Shown one piece after another: positions 12,208 to 25,400 of a DNA stretch of 64,000 nt (position 1 is the stretch's first letter; every line of letters starts with the position of its first letter). The notes under the pieces are model-generated. The model did no database searches, was not told the DNA's origin, and saw only the letters and a program-made list of their open reading frames with translations. The stretch comes from Diplosphaera chodatii (Eukaryota > Chlorophyta > Trebouxiophyceae > Prasiolales > Stichococcaceae), in NCBI GenBank assembly GCA_032358165.1, contig JAALGY010000037.1, positions 955,001 through 1,019,000 on the forward strand, read 5' to 3'. Both the position numbers and the translations under genes were made by a program.

Positions 12208-15200
12208 ATGCAGACCTCGACAACGGACACTCTAGAGTGCCAGCCGTCATCACCACCGTCTCCGCTGCGGGTGCCCTCATCCGCGCCCCCGCCACAGCAG
12301 CAGTCCCCTTTTGCCGGCAGCGCCCAGAGACATGTGCGGCAGAAGGTGGGCGAGGACGCCCCGCTGTCCTTGGAGGGGCCGCTGGCCGTCGGCAACGGCG
12401 TCCCCGGGCTGCCTGCATCCAACGGCATCGCCGCAGCACAGCCGATGCCGCCGGGCCACGCCGGCAGCGGGCCCTCCGCCAAGCACTCCAGAGGCCGGTC
12501 CAGCGTGATCAGCCCGCCCGGCAGCCGCAGCGTGTCGCCCTCCAGGGTGCGCGCCGTGCGCTCCGTTGTCGGCCGCGTGCTGGGCAGCGGCAGCAGCGCC
12601 TGCGGCGGCAGCGGCGGCGACAGCCCGGCCGGCAGCCCGCTGGCAGCTTCCAGCGGCCATTCCACGCCCACAGGCGGCGGCACACCCATCGGCAGCCCGC
12701 CACCCGGCACCAGCGCGCTCAAAGGAGGGGTCACCGGCGCGCAGCACTTCAGCGCGCTCCTCAGCCAGTCCATGGCGAGCCAGTACTCTGCGCAGGTCGG
12801 TGCCTCATTCGCGGCATTGCAACGGCTTAACGCATGCCTAGCCTTGAGAGCCTCTGACCGGTTTGCATCTGCATCTCGCTCAGATGCAAGCCGTGAAATG
12901 TTGCGTGTGCAGGCTCGTCGGGCATTTGAGGAGGGACCCTACCGCTCAGCTAGCGTGCGCTCGAGCGGCGGCGGCCGCAGCAGCGCCGACTCGCGGAGGG
13001 ACGCCTCGCAATCAACATCGCCTTCTGCCATTCTCGGTGCAGGCGGCAATGGCGGTGGCATGCAGCCGGGCTCGCCGCGGGAGACGCTGCCGCTGAAGCG
13101 GCCTGCCCCCGACGCGCCGCCTAGCCCTGTGCACTCTGACGGCTCAATTGGGCCATCGATTGGCGACCATATCAGCGGCGTGCATGGCATCAGCAGCGCC
13201 AACAATGGCGTGGCAGGTGCTGTGCATGGCAGCGGCTTGCATACTTCGATGCAGTGCTGCCAGCCAAGCAGCATTGCTTGGGATCAGCAGAGCGCCGCAT
13301 GCTTGGCATCGGACTCTCGTTAAATCCTCGCTGTGCAGATCGTGCCGAGAGCAGCATGGGAGACGATGCAGCTTCCCAGGCTGCAGCTGCACCTAAGGTG
13401 GAGCAGCACGCACTGGAGCATACAGACGAGGATGACGATGTCACATCGAAGCAGCACAGCCCGGTCAACATGCAGCATGAGCCTGCAATGCCCATCGGAT
13501 CAGACACTGCAGTGCATGCGCTGGAGCTGGCGCGGTTGCGGCTGTCTCAGGACAGAGCCGACCAGCCCAATGGCGATGTCCACAGCAGCGGGGACCTGAC
13601 AGATGAGACGGCAGGCCAGCACAGCGAGGCAAATGGCGTTCCACTGCCGCTGGGCAACGGCAAACGGACTGTGCGCAGCCTCAGCGACCCAGTCAACAGC
13701 CGGCGCACCGAGGTTGCCACCCAGGTGCAGCAGCAGCAGCAGCATCAACAGCAAGGGCAGCAGCCCACAGCAGCAGGCGGCTTTCATGTGCCCCCTCATC
13801 TTGGTCTGTCGCAGCAGCTTGCAGCGTCGGCGGGTGCTGATGTGGGTGCAGCCCTGGAGCGGCTGCTGCAGCTGCACACTGCCCAGGTAGCTATCATGTC
13901 ACGCACCATCTGTGCATCCTGGCTACATGGTGGACCTGCGTGTTCTTGCATCGCTTGGAGGCAGACGTGCTAAGACCATACCGCAGTCTAAACCCGCCCT
14001 GCCTCCCTGCACTACAGATGGCGCCTCTGCCTGCCTCACCTTTCCTGCGCCGAGGCATGGGCCTCGACTTATCAGGATTGCCTGCAGCCATGCAGCCGCC
14101 CAGCATTGACAGCAACCCCTCCAGCGAGCTTGGCGAAGCACGCCTGCGTAGCGCCAGCTCAGCACCAGAGGTTGAAAGGAAGAGGACTTCCTCCCTGCCC
14201 AGCGGCACAATGGCATCTGCACCGCACACTGCGCAGCACGCAGCAGACAGCACTTGCACGTCCGCTGCTGGCAGCACTGCTGTGGCGCACAACGAGTCGC
14301 AGCATGTGTACAGACCAGCGACCAGCAAGGGCAATGCGGATGGCTTTATCACTGAAGCAGAGGCCAAGGCGGCGGAAGTCAGAAAACAGCGTGCGCTTGC
14401 CAGGCACGTGCATGCACGGCACCCAAGCTCAATCAAGGGGCACTCGGTTGCAGGAACGGACACTCGCTTGTGTTCTGTAGACAATGCTCTACATCATGCA
14501 AGTGATGCAAGGTTGCTGCCGCCAACTTACCTGGGATGTGCACATCTCGACGTCCTCAGGCTGCTGCTGGCACGCGAACGGCATGCGGAGGCACTGGACA
14601 TTGTGGAGGCGCTGCTCATCACGTCGCCCGGGGCCCCCGACCTGCTGTGCCTGCGCGGCAACTGCCTGGCTGCAGCCGGCAACAACGTCGGGGTGGGTTG
14701 ACTTGCCTGTGCTGTGTGCAGGGCATCGCCCCACTGCTTGTGCCCAGCTTCGAAGGCACGATTGTCATGGAAAGTGCAGCCGCTGATGGTGATACTGTTG
14801 CATCCTGTAGCAGGTGGAGCATGGGAATGTGATAGCTGCGGTCTGCTCTGCATGCAGGCATTTGCGTCGTTTGCGTCGGCGCTGGCGGCAGACGGCGGGC
14901 ACCTGGACACGCTGATGTCCTGCGGGCGGCTGTACAAGTCGTGCGGGCTGCTGGTGGAGTCGGTCGAGTCCTACAGGGCAGCCCACGCGCTGGCGCCAGG
15001 CTCCGCAGACGCGAGCCGCGCCCTCGCAGTCGTCCTCACAGACCTGGGTGGGCGACTGGGCTTATGCACCTGCAGCCTGCAAACTGTGTTTGCTTGAACC
15101 TCGATCAGCCAAGCAAGCTTGAGCTCGTGGGTCAGGTGTCGACACCTAGTGCCACAGGGCCAGTGCCGCTGCCGTAGTCAGGTGAGGATCCACACGACGT

Positions 15201-18200
15201 GTGCAGACAGATGAGGTGCTGACTGCAGGCACGCAGCTCAAGCTGGCGGGCAATGCAGAGGAGGGCATGGCTTACTACCACGAGGCCGTCGCCATCTGCT
15301 CCAGCTATGCGCCGGCATTCTACAACATCGCCGTCGTGTACAGCGAGGCGGGCCGCGCTGAGGTCGGTCCAAGTGATGTTCGTCACGTGCAAGCTGGGGC
15401 ACGAAATGTCGACATGTCTGTCGTGTTGACAGAGCACCAGTGAGCCTGCGCCATGATGAAAGTGAGTGGCGTGTGCTGCAGGAAGCAATTGCCCAGTATC
15501 GTGCAGCTCTCAGCGTGGCGCCGGGGTATGCCGAGGCATGGTGCAACTTGGGCGTCATCCACAAAAACCAGGTCAGAGTCGATTCACTCCCCTAGATGCG
15601 TCTAAGTGAGCATGTCTGCTGCCCTCCACCTGCTTTCTGGAGCAGCTGCTCGGCAAGAGTTCGGACTCGCAGCAATCCAGGCAAGAGGAGGCATTTCTGG
15701 TGATGTTGTCATGGTGTACGAATTCTACAGGGCCGATTGGCAGAGGCGGTAGATGCATATGAGCGGGCTCTGGCGGCTGCACCCAACTTCGAGATAGTGC
15801 GCAACAATCTGGCAATTGCGCTTACTGAGCTAGGCACACGCACCAAGCTTGATGGTGAGGACTCAAAATGGTCGTTAACCCCCTGCATGCATCCCAGGAG
15901 CAACATTTGTATTTGTGGGCATTGGCAGTCCATTCCACATTGACAGATGCATAGTCACCCCTTTCACGTTGCATCACAGGTGATCCAGAGGGCGGCATTC
16001 GACTGTATGAGCGAGCGCTGGCGTTCAACCCCCGTTACCCTGATGCGCTATACAACCTGGGTGCGGCCTGCGGAGAGGCCGGGCTGTCGGATCGTGCAGT
16101 GTTTGCATACGAGATGGCCGCGCAGCTCAACCCATCCTGCGCAGAGGTGCATGCTTTGCCTGGTCTCTGAAAGCAGCAGCATGGGAGCATTGGCAGTGCA
16201 GTGTGCTGAACTGACCTGGAACCACTGGCAGTCCGGTCACAGCAGTGCTGGTCGCATCGGGTCCGCAACTCTGGTCGGCATCCTCTGCCGCTCTGGCTGT
16301 TACAGCATGCAGCTGACTCGCATCACCGCTGCGTCGCACTCCTGGCTTGCTGACTGCTGGTGTTGGCCTCCCAGGCGCTCAACAACCTGGGTGTGCTGCA
16401 CCGCGAGCGTGGCAACCTGGAGCGCGCCGCCCAGTGCTACACGGCCGCGCTGCAGATCCGCCCCAACTTCCCGCAGGTGGGGCCTCATTGTGCGGGCTCA
16501 GCACTGCCGCAAATCTCGCCGAGAGCATCATGACTGTGGTGATGGCCATGGTAATCACTTGCAGCTGAGCGTGACTCCGCATCGTGCGCTGGACGCAGGG
16601 CCTCAACAACCTGGCGGTGGTGTACACAGCGCAGGGCAGAGTTGCTGAGGCGCTGCAGCTTCTGCAGGGTGTGCATCCGCACACCATGTGTACCTTTGGT
16701 CAGACGAAAGTTTGGCTGCTGTTCGTTGAAACAGCCCTTTGCCTTGGCGCCACCCTATTGCACTGCTGGTCATGCGCAGGTGCTCTCCTAGCGGCGCCCA
16801 CATACGCCGAGGCACACAACAACCTGGGCGTGCTGCAGCGCGATGTGGGCGCAGTCCCGGATGCGCTCGCCTCCTATGCACGCTGCCTGGAGCTCAGCCC
16901 CGACTCCCGCAACGCAGGTGTGACCCTTGCAGGTCGCACCCCCTTGCTGTTCGGCGCCTGCACTGAAAGCACTGCGTGGCAGCATCCACCTGCACCCATG
17001 TGTTGGTGGTGTTTGCTTGGTTGCTTTGTGCACGTGTCAGCTGCGGGAATTTGAGGGGTTCCTGTCAACCTGCTACAGGCCAAAACCGGCTGCTGGCACT
17101 GAACTACATCCACCAGGGGGAGGAGCGGCTGGTGTGCACAGCGCACGAGGAGTGGGGCGCAGCCTTCCAGCGGCAGTTCAAGCCACTGCCGCCGCTGCCG
17201 CCGCCGCCACGCCGCAGCATGTCTGCTGCCACGCATGTGGCGGTGGCCAGGGCGGCGGCAGCTGGCGGCAGTGGCAATGCTGCACAGGCTACCCGCAGGC
17301 CAGAGGACAGCGCCAGTCAAATGGAGGCGCTGACAGGTGGAGATGCTAGCCGCAGCCATGGGAATGGCATCGCCAACGGCACCAGCAGCATCGGCAGCAG
17401 CGACGATGAAGCGGATGACAGCACGCAGCCGCTGGTGGTCGGCTATCTCAGCCCAGACCTGTTCACGGTGCGCGACCTCTGACCTGCTGCCTAGGGTGCA
17501 AGACGGCACTTTGGCAGTTGTCACCCGTGCTGCGCTCATCATCAGGGATCAGCACATCTGCTTGCAGATGCATGCTACTGGCAACTGTAAACACTGCTGC
17601 TTTGTTCATCTTTGGAAACCATCCACTCATACACCTTCTGTTGTCTGCTGTGCAGCACTCGGTGAGCTACTTTGCCGAAGCGCCGCTGCGCCACCACAGC
17701 CAGTCTGCGGTTCACCACATCGTGTACAACTGCGTGGCAAAGGTGGGTCACCAGTGTCTGTCAGTCTACAGGGCGTTGGCAAACAGGTTCTCATGCCAGA
17801 CAGCGGGTGTGCATGCAACCTGTGCTGGCCACACCCAAGGGTTTAACGTTGCACAAGGTTGTCGTTACTAAAGCATGCAAACGCATTGATGAAACTGGCT
17901 GGATGCTCCCGATGCCCTGCAGGGCGATGGCAAGACGGAGATGCTGCGCCGCGCCACGGAGGCCGCGGGCGGGGAGTGGTGCGACGTGGCGCACCTGTCG
18001 GAGCACGAGCTGGCCGAGCTTGTGCGGAGCGACGGCGTGCAGGTCCTGGTGGAGCTCACCGGCCACACCGCCAACAACCGCCTGGGCGTCTGCGCGCTGC
18101 GGCCCGCGCCCGTGCAGGCGGGCTGCTTGTCGACCTCACACGGGAGTTGAAGGCCGTCCACATGTGGGGACCAGATGATATGATACGTGTGCGATCTGGT

Positions 18201-20024
18201 CACGCTGCCGTCTGCAGGTGACATGGATTGGGTACCCCAACAGCACGGGCCTGGAAGCTGTTGACTACCGCTTCACGGACGCTGTCTGCGACCCTGAGGA
18301 CTCGCAGCAGGTGGGGCAGCAGCATGCCAGGGTCTGCTGTGGAAAGTGGTGGAGCAGATATGCGGGGCTAGCCTGTCGAGCACGTGCAGCATGACCTTGT
18401 GTGCTGTGTGGAAAAGCGCCTAACCACCAGCAGACCCTACCAGCTGCATGCGTCACAGACTTTCGTGGAGGAGCTCGTGCGACTGCCGGGGTGCTTCCTG
18501 TGCTACACGCCGGCGCAGGACGCGCCGCCAGTCGAGCCGTCGCCCGCCGCGGCAGCCGGCTTCATAACCTTCGGCAGCTTCAACAACCTGGCCAAGATCA
18601 CCCCAGAGGTCAGCGCAAACACCTGCTGCAACTCTGCTCTGAGTTGGGCTACAGCCCTGCAGGCTACCATGCTTTCAACTGCAAACCCATATCCTATGCA
18701 ACTCGAGCTACTCGCAGCTTCCAAGGCACGCAGCACTCACCTCTACAGCACCAACTGGCAGTCTTTTGCTATGAAGGTGCTGCGGGTTTGGGCCCGCATC
18801 CTGCAGGCGGTGCCTGGCTCGCGGCTGCTGCTGAAGAACAAGCCGTTTGCATGCGCGAGCGCCCGTGCGCACACGTCTGCTGCGCTGGCTGCTCATGGCG
18901 TGGACTCCAGCCGGGTGCGGCCTTTTCTGTGTGGCTGGATGGTGGTATGGCGTGAGTGCATGTTATGGAGCTTCATCTCATGTTGGGCCATCTACCAGCA
19001 AGGGTGGAGCCTGTGCTTATGAAGCATTGGGCCCACGCCTTGCTGATCACAGCGTGTGGTGTAAGGAGGACATTCTGTTATGACAGCAACTGCACTGATT
19101 GGGTGGCAGGTGGATCTGCTGCCTCTTGCCCCGGCCACCCCGGAGCACCTGGCAACATATGCGGCCATGGACATCAGCCTGGACCCGTTCCCGTACGCTG
19201 GCACCACCACTACCTGCGAGTCCCTGTACATGGGTGAGGCCAAGGGAAAGGCATTGCAGGGATGTTCTTAGTCTATGTATGCCTTGCACTGCTGAGGCTG
19301 TGTCTCGACTTTTGGTACGCGGCACGCATTGCACGCAAGAGGCTCAGAGGCCGAGGGGCAGCATGCTATGACGGCAAGACCCATCTTCTGAAGAACAACG
19401 GCTGCCTATGCCCCAGGCGTGCCGTGCGTGACGCTTGCGGGCAGGTGCCACGCGCACAACGTGGGCGTCAGCCTGCTGGAAGCGTGCGGCCTGTCCACGG
19501 GCTGGGTTGCTGCCACTGAGGACGAGTATGTGCAGCTTGCCGTCGAGGCTGCCTTCGACATTCCGGTGAGCCAGCTGCGCACCTGCGGCCTGGGTCTGTA
19601 CACAACCCTGCCAGTAGACTTGGATGCGTTGCAGCTGCATAGTCTGCAAGTTGTGGAGTTTTGAACCAAGCCACTTGTCGATGTTCCGAGTCAGAGGTGT
19701 TCAAGCTCAGAGTACCTAACCGATGTCGTGTGCGCGTGTCCCTGTCACCAGAAGCTGGCGGCGCTGCGAGGGGAGCTTCGGCAGCGGATGATGGCATCGC
19801 CGCTGGGCGATGCCCCCGCCTTTGTCAGCAGCCTCGAGCGGGTGTACCGCGGCCTGTGGCGCAGGCACTGCGCCCGTGCCTGGGCTGAGCAGGACAGCGT
19901 CAGCGGCGCTGGCGCTGCTGCCGGCCAGCAGTCCAGCATGGCGAATGGGGTCGGCAGCATACATGACAGGGACGGCTCGCTGCCTGGGGACGCCATGGCA
20001 GAAGCTGCCCACACCGGCAACTGA
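12208..20024 (+). CDS. SPY: SPINDLY-type protein O-glycosyltransferase
   Basis: Nucleocytoplasmic SPINDLY enzyme: TPR superhelix plus a GT41 catalytic domain. Plant SPY uses GDP-fucose to O-fucosylate Ser/Thr of nuclear proteins such as DELLAs and clock factors. TPRs run from about 14520 to 16920, for example [36 protein letters not shown] (15316), [12 protein letters not shown] (15537), [18 protein letters not shown] (15805), [15 protein letters not shown] (16050) and [20 protein letters not shown] (16818). The catalytic part holds GYLSPDLFT spliced to [28 protein letters not shown] (18050), [20 protein letters not shown] (18222), [24 protein letters not shown] (18822), [20 protein letters not shown] (19170) and [20 protein letters not shown] (19413). 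The LKNKPF lysine segment matches a region important in Arabidopsis SPY. At least 15 introns. The first 600-plus residues (12208-14500) are Ser/Pro/Gly/Gln-rich and join in phase with the TPRs. The start could be further upstream. Confidence 0.92.
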
Positions 20025-20889
20025 GGTAGCTGGTTCTGATCAGCCACCCATAGCTTAGTGGATACCCTTAGAGGTAGGTTGTATGTGTGACAGGCTTGAT
20101 GTTCAGGTGTAGCGTTTGCTATTTAGGCTGTTCAGGTCGCCAGGCTGCGAGGCATACAGCCAGCATCGGGTTTGCAATACAGTGGTCATCATGTGTGTGC
20201 CCGTGTGGTTGCGCCGCAACATTCAGCAATTATTTGCGCTTAGGGAATGTCAGCTTGTAATACACTTTGCAGCAAGGTGCCACTTATTGCTGCGGATCTC
20301 AACATCGAGCAGGCATCAGCAGCAGCAGCCTGCAGCCATCAAAACAGCTCTATATATCCTTCGATGTCCAGCGTCGCAGGTCCAGCGATTGGAACTCGTT
20401 CGTGCCTTGCTCCCTGTCAAAAGGGAAAGGCAGGTCTCCCGCGTAACAAAACCCTGACTCAGCCTGGCTGTCGCGCGTGAGTTTGTCTTTTGAGGCGCCT
20501 CAGGAGGTTGACCCCGTCCACATGCAGACTTCACAAAGCTTTGAAGCGAAGCTTATCTGCTTGACGTACCCTGCAATGTCGCCGGCATGCCTCTGGCCGT
20601 CGACGCAGTGCGCGAAACGGTGACGACCTTTTCACAGCCACCACTCTGACAGCTCAGTCCCCACGCGTCGCTAGGGCGCCCGCAGTACGCGCGCAACCAG
20701 CACGTAAGCACAAGAAGCTTCAGGTCTGTCCGCTGCAAGCATGTGGCGCCGTTGAACCCCCGTTGCCGTCTGCACCCAGCTGTCGGGCTGGGGCCCCACA
20801 AAGTAAACAGCGCTCGCGAGCGAGTACAAGCAGCATGTCGCTTGAACCTGCACTGCTGCCTTCACACAACGCATTTATCTTTTGCGCAG
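20025..20889. other. intergenic region 3' of SPY
   Basis: No convincing exon. A TGTAA, the green-algal polyadenylation signal, occurs near 20255 and may end the SPY transcript. The second half probably contains the promoter and perhaps a 5' exon of the next gene. Confidence 0.4.
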
Positions 20890-22323
20890 GCGGTGGCCAA
20901 GATGGTGCCTGGCCCAAGTCCGGCAGATGCACATATCGGACGTCCAAAAGCAGACAGCCCAGCGCGTCGCTCGACGCAGGCGCAATCAGACTCACCGCCA
21001 GCAGCGCTATCGGTCTGGAGGCTCCACACCCCTGAGTGTGCGGCCTCGCCGGCAAGCGGCGCTTCACACAGCGTTGTCAGCCCGCAGCCAGGCCTGTCGT
21101 CGTCGCAGTGGCAGCACAGTCGACGGGGCCAAGGGGCACCAGAGGCTGGGCACTTGCCAGCGGACTGTGTCTCGTTGAGCGCCCAGCGAGGTGCGTCCAG
21201 CGCAGCAGCCTCGGACGCCGCTGCAGCAGCAGCAGCAGCAACACTGCGGCACCGCTTCGCCTTACAGCCAGATGCCATTCCGGAGCATACCGCGTCGCCG
21301 CCGTCGGCGCTGCCTGCCAGCCTGCTGCACGCGTACACGGCGGCGGCGTCCCGCTCGCAGGACGCCGCAGCCGCCTCCTTGCGTGACAGCTGCCCCGCCG
21401 GCAGCAGCGCCCCCCGCCTGACGGACGGCATGCCCCTGCGGCCCGTCGCGGGCAGCGCCGAGTGGCCCGCGGGTCGCTCGGGCGCGCCGCGCCTGATGCT
21501 GGAGATCCCCGCCGGCGACGCGGGGCGCTACGGCGACCTCCACCTGATGCAGACGCCTGGCGCTGGGCTGGGCTCGGCGACCCCCGCCACCGCCGTGCCA
21601 GGCTACAGCGGCGCTTCATCCGTGGTGAGACGCATCGTGACGCTGCTGTGATATCTTGCAAAACGGTTCAGACAGCATGTGTGGACGCGCAGCGTACCTA
21701 CATTCACGCCGTGGTGCCACAGGCGCCTGAGCCAAGCACAGGTCTGATGTGCACTTCCTGTGGTGGATGTACAGGCCGACAGCGATGTGTCAGACTCGGC
21801 AGCGTCCTCACACACACCACTGATAACCGGCCGCCGCAGCTGCAGCTACCCCGTCAAAGAGCAGGTGCGGCATGGCTTGAACCCTACCAAGGCACTGCAG
21901 CAGGAGCAGCGGTCAGAGGTCGCCATGCTGAGGTGGATAGATGCGTTGGCTGCTGCAGGGCGACCCACCCAAGCTCGAAGGAGTGGAACAGCACTCGGAC
22001 ATGGCACGGCTGCCCCCGGCGCTACCAATCCCACAGCCGACCATGACGCCTTGCCTGGACTACCGCAGCGGGTGACGTCCAAGCCTCACATCGCTCAGCA
22101 TGATGCCAGAGGCTGGGCTTCACATAGCTCCGTCGGTGCTGATGCAGCATGTCCGTCGCCCGTACGCAGGGACCCCTTCCCTCTGCGGCACAGCAGCCAA
22201 GCGCCGCCGCCGCGTCCCTCAGCCGACACGCAGATGCCGCCGCCGCCGCCTCGGCTGCCGCCGCTGCACAAGGGCGGATCTGGCCAGCTCAGTGCTGGCA
22301 GCACGCCAAAGGTGGATCCATAG
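20890..22323 (+). CDS. low-complexity protein, unknown function
   Basis: A long open exon follows a gcag acceptor at 20889 and includes an in-frame ATG at 20902 (MVPGPSPADAHIGRPKADSP). It probably splices at the gtgaga after 21623, resumes after tgtacag at 21776 (ADSDVSDSAASSHTPLITGR), and ends with the stop at 22321-22323 after GGSGQLSAGSTPKVDP. Composition is rich in Ser, Ala, Pro and Gly, with an alanine run from CAG/GCA repeats near 21220 and a proline run PPPPPRLPP near 22245. I recognise no domain. It may be the disordered C-terminus of a larger gene whose domain exons I have not found, or it may belong with the next gene. The frame is supported mainly by length and in-phase borders. 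Confidence 0.45.
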
Positions 22324-22435
22324 TACAAATTCTTGCTCGGCTGCTGCTCCCAAGGCCCTGCAAGGTGTCACGCTGTCATGGTTCATGGCTGACATGGTGC
22401 ATGGTTGACATTGGGGTTCATGGAAATAACATCAG

Positions 22436-25400
22436 GTGGGCGAGGCCACAAGCAACACAGCGGCTCCGGCCTCATGGTGGCAGAGCGTGCGCAGCAGTAT
22501 GTCCTTCGTTGCGGGTGCCTTCACTGGCCCGTCAGGTGCAGCTGCAGCACAACACCGTCTCATAATTGGGTCTTCCACCGAGCAAAGCTGCTCCTTCACC
22601 ACCGCAACAACATGTTCACATGGTCCCGGACCTGCCCTGCAGGCTCAAGGAATGGGTCCACGACGGAAGAGACGCCCAAGGGGGTGGCCGATGACGCACT
22701 GCTGTCTCCGGAGGACTACAGCAACATCGATGCATACATCGGCGCGTTTGAGGTGTGCTGGAAAAAGGCCGCAGTGTCCTCAGCTGTGACAGCATGGCCG
22801 TGCCACCGGTCCCAGCAGACCCCATTGTCCCTCCGCACTGCATGCAGGGTTCTGGACTGCAGGCGCCAGTGAGGTTTGATGCCTGCTTGCACTTGCCTTG
22901 CAGGACGACATCGAAGCAGCATCGGAGAGCTCAATGCAGCGCCCGGGCATTGATGCCATCGTCGCAGCGGTGGAGGAGGGCAGCAATGGCTTCCCTCCTG
23001 TAAGCAACTGCTACATGAATGCCAATGCGTAACACTCCCCGGCTTTCATGTACTGAACTTCCATACTGATGATGACCATGCCAGCGCTTTGACAACAGGC
23101 TTTAACAGCAGAGCAGCAGGAGAAGCTAGCGCAGGCAATTGCAGCGAACAGCGCGCGCAACGAGCGAGCTGCTGTTCTGAGGCAGCGCAGCCTGCTGAGC
23201 ATGTCCACCGACTGCCCGCGCCTGTTGCAGCAGGTACTGCTGCCAGCTGCCAGTCATCAGAGCTTGCTTGTGGGTATAGAGGTCACAGGCACAATCTGAA
23301 GGAGCCATGCTTGCATCAAGGACTGCAACTGTTCTGTGCCGTCCACTGTTGCACAGGTGCGGGGTTGGAGCGGCCCGCTTGCGTCAGGACTCTCATCCAC
23401 ATCGGGCAGGGACCCCCAGCCGCTGGACCTCGCCAGGGAGACCCTGGAGCGCATCCAGACCCTGGGCACTGTGCGTCCCTATGCGTCTCTACTGTGTCGT
23501 CACTTTCCTCATGAAAGCTACAGGATTACCCTGCCAAGCTTACCCTGCAGTCTACTTCACGTCGCACAGGGCGAAACACACATGCGATGCCTCAGACTCT
23601 GAATGAAATTGGGCTTGCTGCCCATGCAGGACCTGCCCCAAGTACAAAAGGGCTTCCTGTGGGTCGGGCTCATCATGGACCTGATCAGCAAGGGTAAGTT
23701 TGATTGGTGATGCTTACACATCGTCTACAACTGGACAGGGGTCAGCTCAGGCGCAGACGGGTCCAGCAACCTGCGGCCCACACACTTTTCGTGCAGGCGC
23801 TCTGCTGTTTCAGATCCAACGCATGGCACGGCACGGCCTGTGGCTGAACGTGGGCATGATTCTGGGAGGCCTTGCGCTTTCCTCAGCGATGGTGCGGCCA
23901 CTGCAGTCACAATTCCTCCACCCTGGCGTCACTTGTGTGTTTGAGGCGGGGCAGGGTCACCCTGCAGGCATGCAGGAACCAGCTGAGGCTTGGGCATGCT
24001 GTCGTATGCAGGTCACAGTGTATTGGCTGAGCCACTACCCTAGCAGCGTAGCCGATGTGGCTGTGGGCGACTGGCGCAGCCCGGACGTCATCAAGCAGGA
24101 TGGCCAGGCGAAAGCCAAGAAGATTGTCCACAAGCTGAAAGGCAAACAGTCGACTGGCAACAAAGAGGAAGACAATGGTGAGTGCACGTTAATGCCTGTG
24201 ATATGACCATCTGACTTGCCAAGCTGCGCAAGCTGCCCACCTTCAACTGCTGTACTGGAATTGCAGCTTTTTCTTCGGTATCTCGCACCGCTGACCTATG
24301 GTGGTGTGCTTGTAGCCAACTACTCCAAAGACACAAAGCGGCGGGTTGTCCGCTGGCTCGGGGTCGTGGCTGCTGTGCTGCAGCTGGGGTCCATCTACGC
24401 TGCAGCCCGAGCCATACACACCTCACCGCACAAGCAGCGCCTGGTTGCCATGGACCTCCGGTGCGCTAGCCTCACATATCCACTCCCTTGCTTCCGGCTG
24501 CGGCTCAGCAGTGAAGGTCATCCTTGTGTCATCCTGACTGCAGCCAAGAGCCAATATTGAGGGTCGGCTGATTGAAGCATGCACTGTGGGCCACATTGGA
24601 GCTCAGCCGACACATGTTTACATACCTGTTGCAGTGGGCTGCGGATGGCGGACACCATCTTCCTCACGCTGCCGGTGGCACTGCTGCAAACCTGGATTGG
24701 CATGCGCTGCAGTCATCCTGGGTGAGATGCCAGGCACAGTACCCTTGTCTGGAAGACCTTGGCAACCTATGCAACAACAGGCGCACTACCTCTGCATCCA
24801 ACGAAAGCAGCACAACAACATCCCAGCAGACATTCCACTGCAGTCGTTGTGCAGAATGCTGCTTGATGAAGGCTGCTGGTGCTCAAACATGCAGGGAGTC
24901 GCGGTGCTTTGCGGTGTGGGGCCATTCCGGGCTGAACGTGCTGCTGCTGGTTGGCATAGCGGCGTCGCTGATTGGAGCAACGCTGGCCTTTGTCTCGCTG
25001 GACCTCAACGATCTGCGCTTTGCGCCAGACCATAAAGGTGCGCAGCACTTTATACGCCGCATCAGTGATTCAACCGTGCTGCCAGAAGGTGCGACCGACC
25101 CTGTGTGGACAGTAGGCACCTTTTGATCCGGCTGCTGTGTGTGTGTTGCAGGGCAGCCGTGGTGGGAGCGCCGCCACCTCTGGGAGATCGTCACCTTCTT
25201 CTGCTACCGCATCACCGAGTTGGGCGCCCGCATCGCCCTGCTGGGGCTGTTCGCAGTGAGTTCTTGTCGAGAGTCACCCGAATCCGTGGTTCTGCCGAAC
25301 ATGATCCGGAGAGCTGGCCACATACACATGGGTGAAAGTGACCAGCTGACTCTCCTGTGCGCCTTGATTGACAGGTGGTACGAGGCGCCTGGATCTTCGC

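Noticed and set aside
12147..12830. Several long frames on both strands over the SPY N-terminal exon
   Set aside because: GC-rich sequence lacks stops in all frames; only the frame that joins in phase with the following exons and the TPR region was kept.
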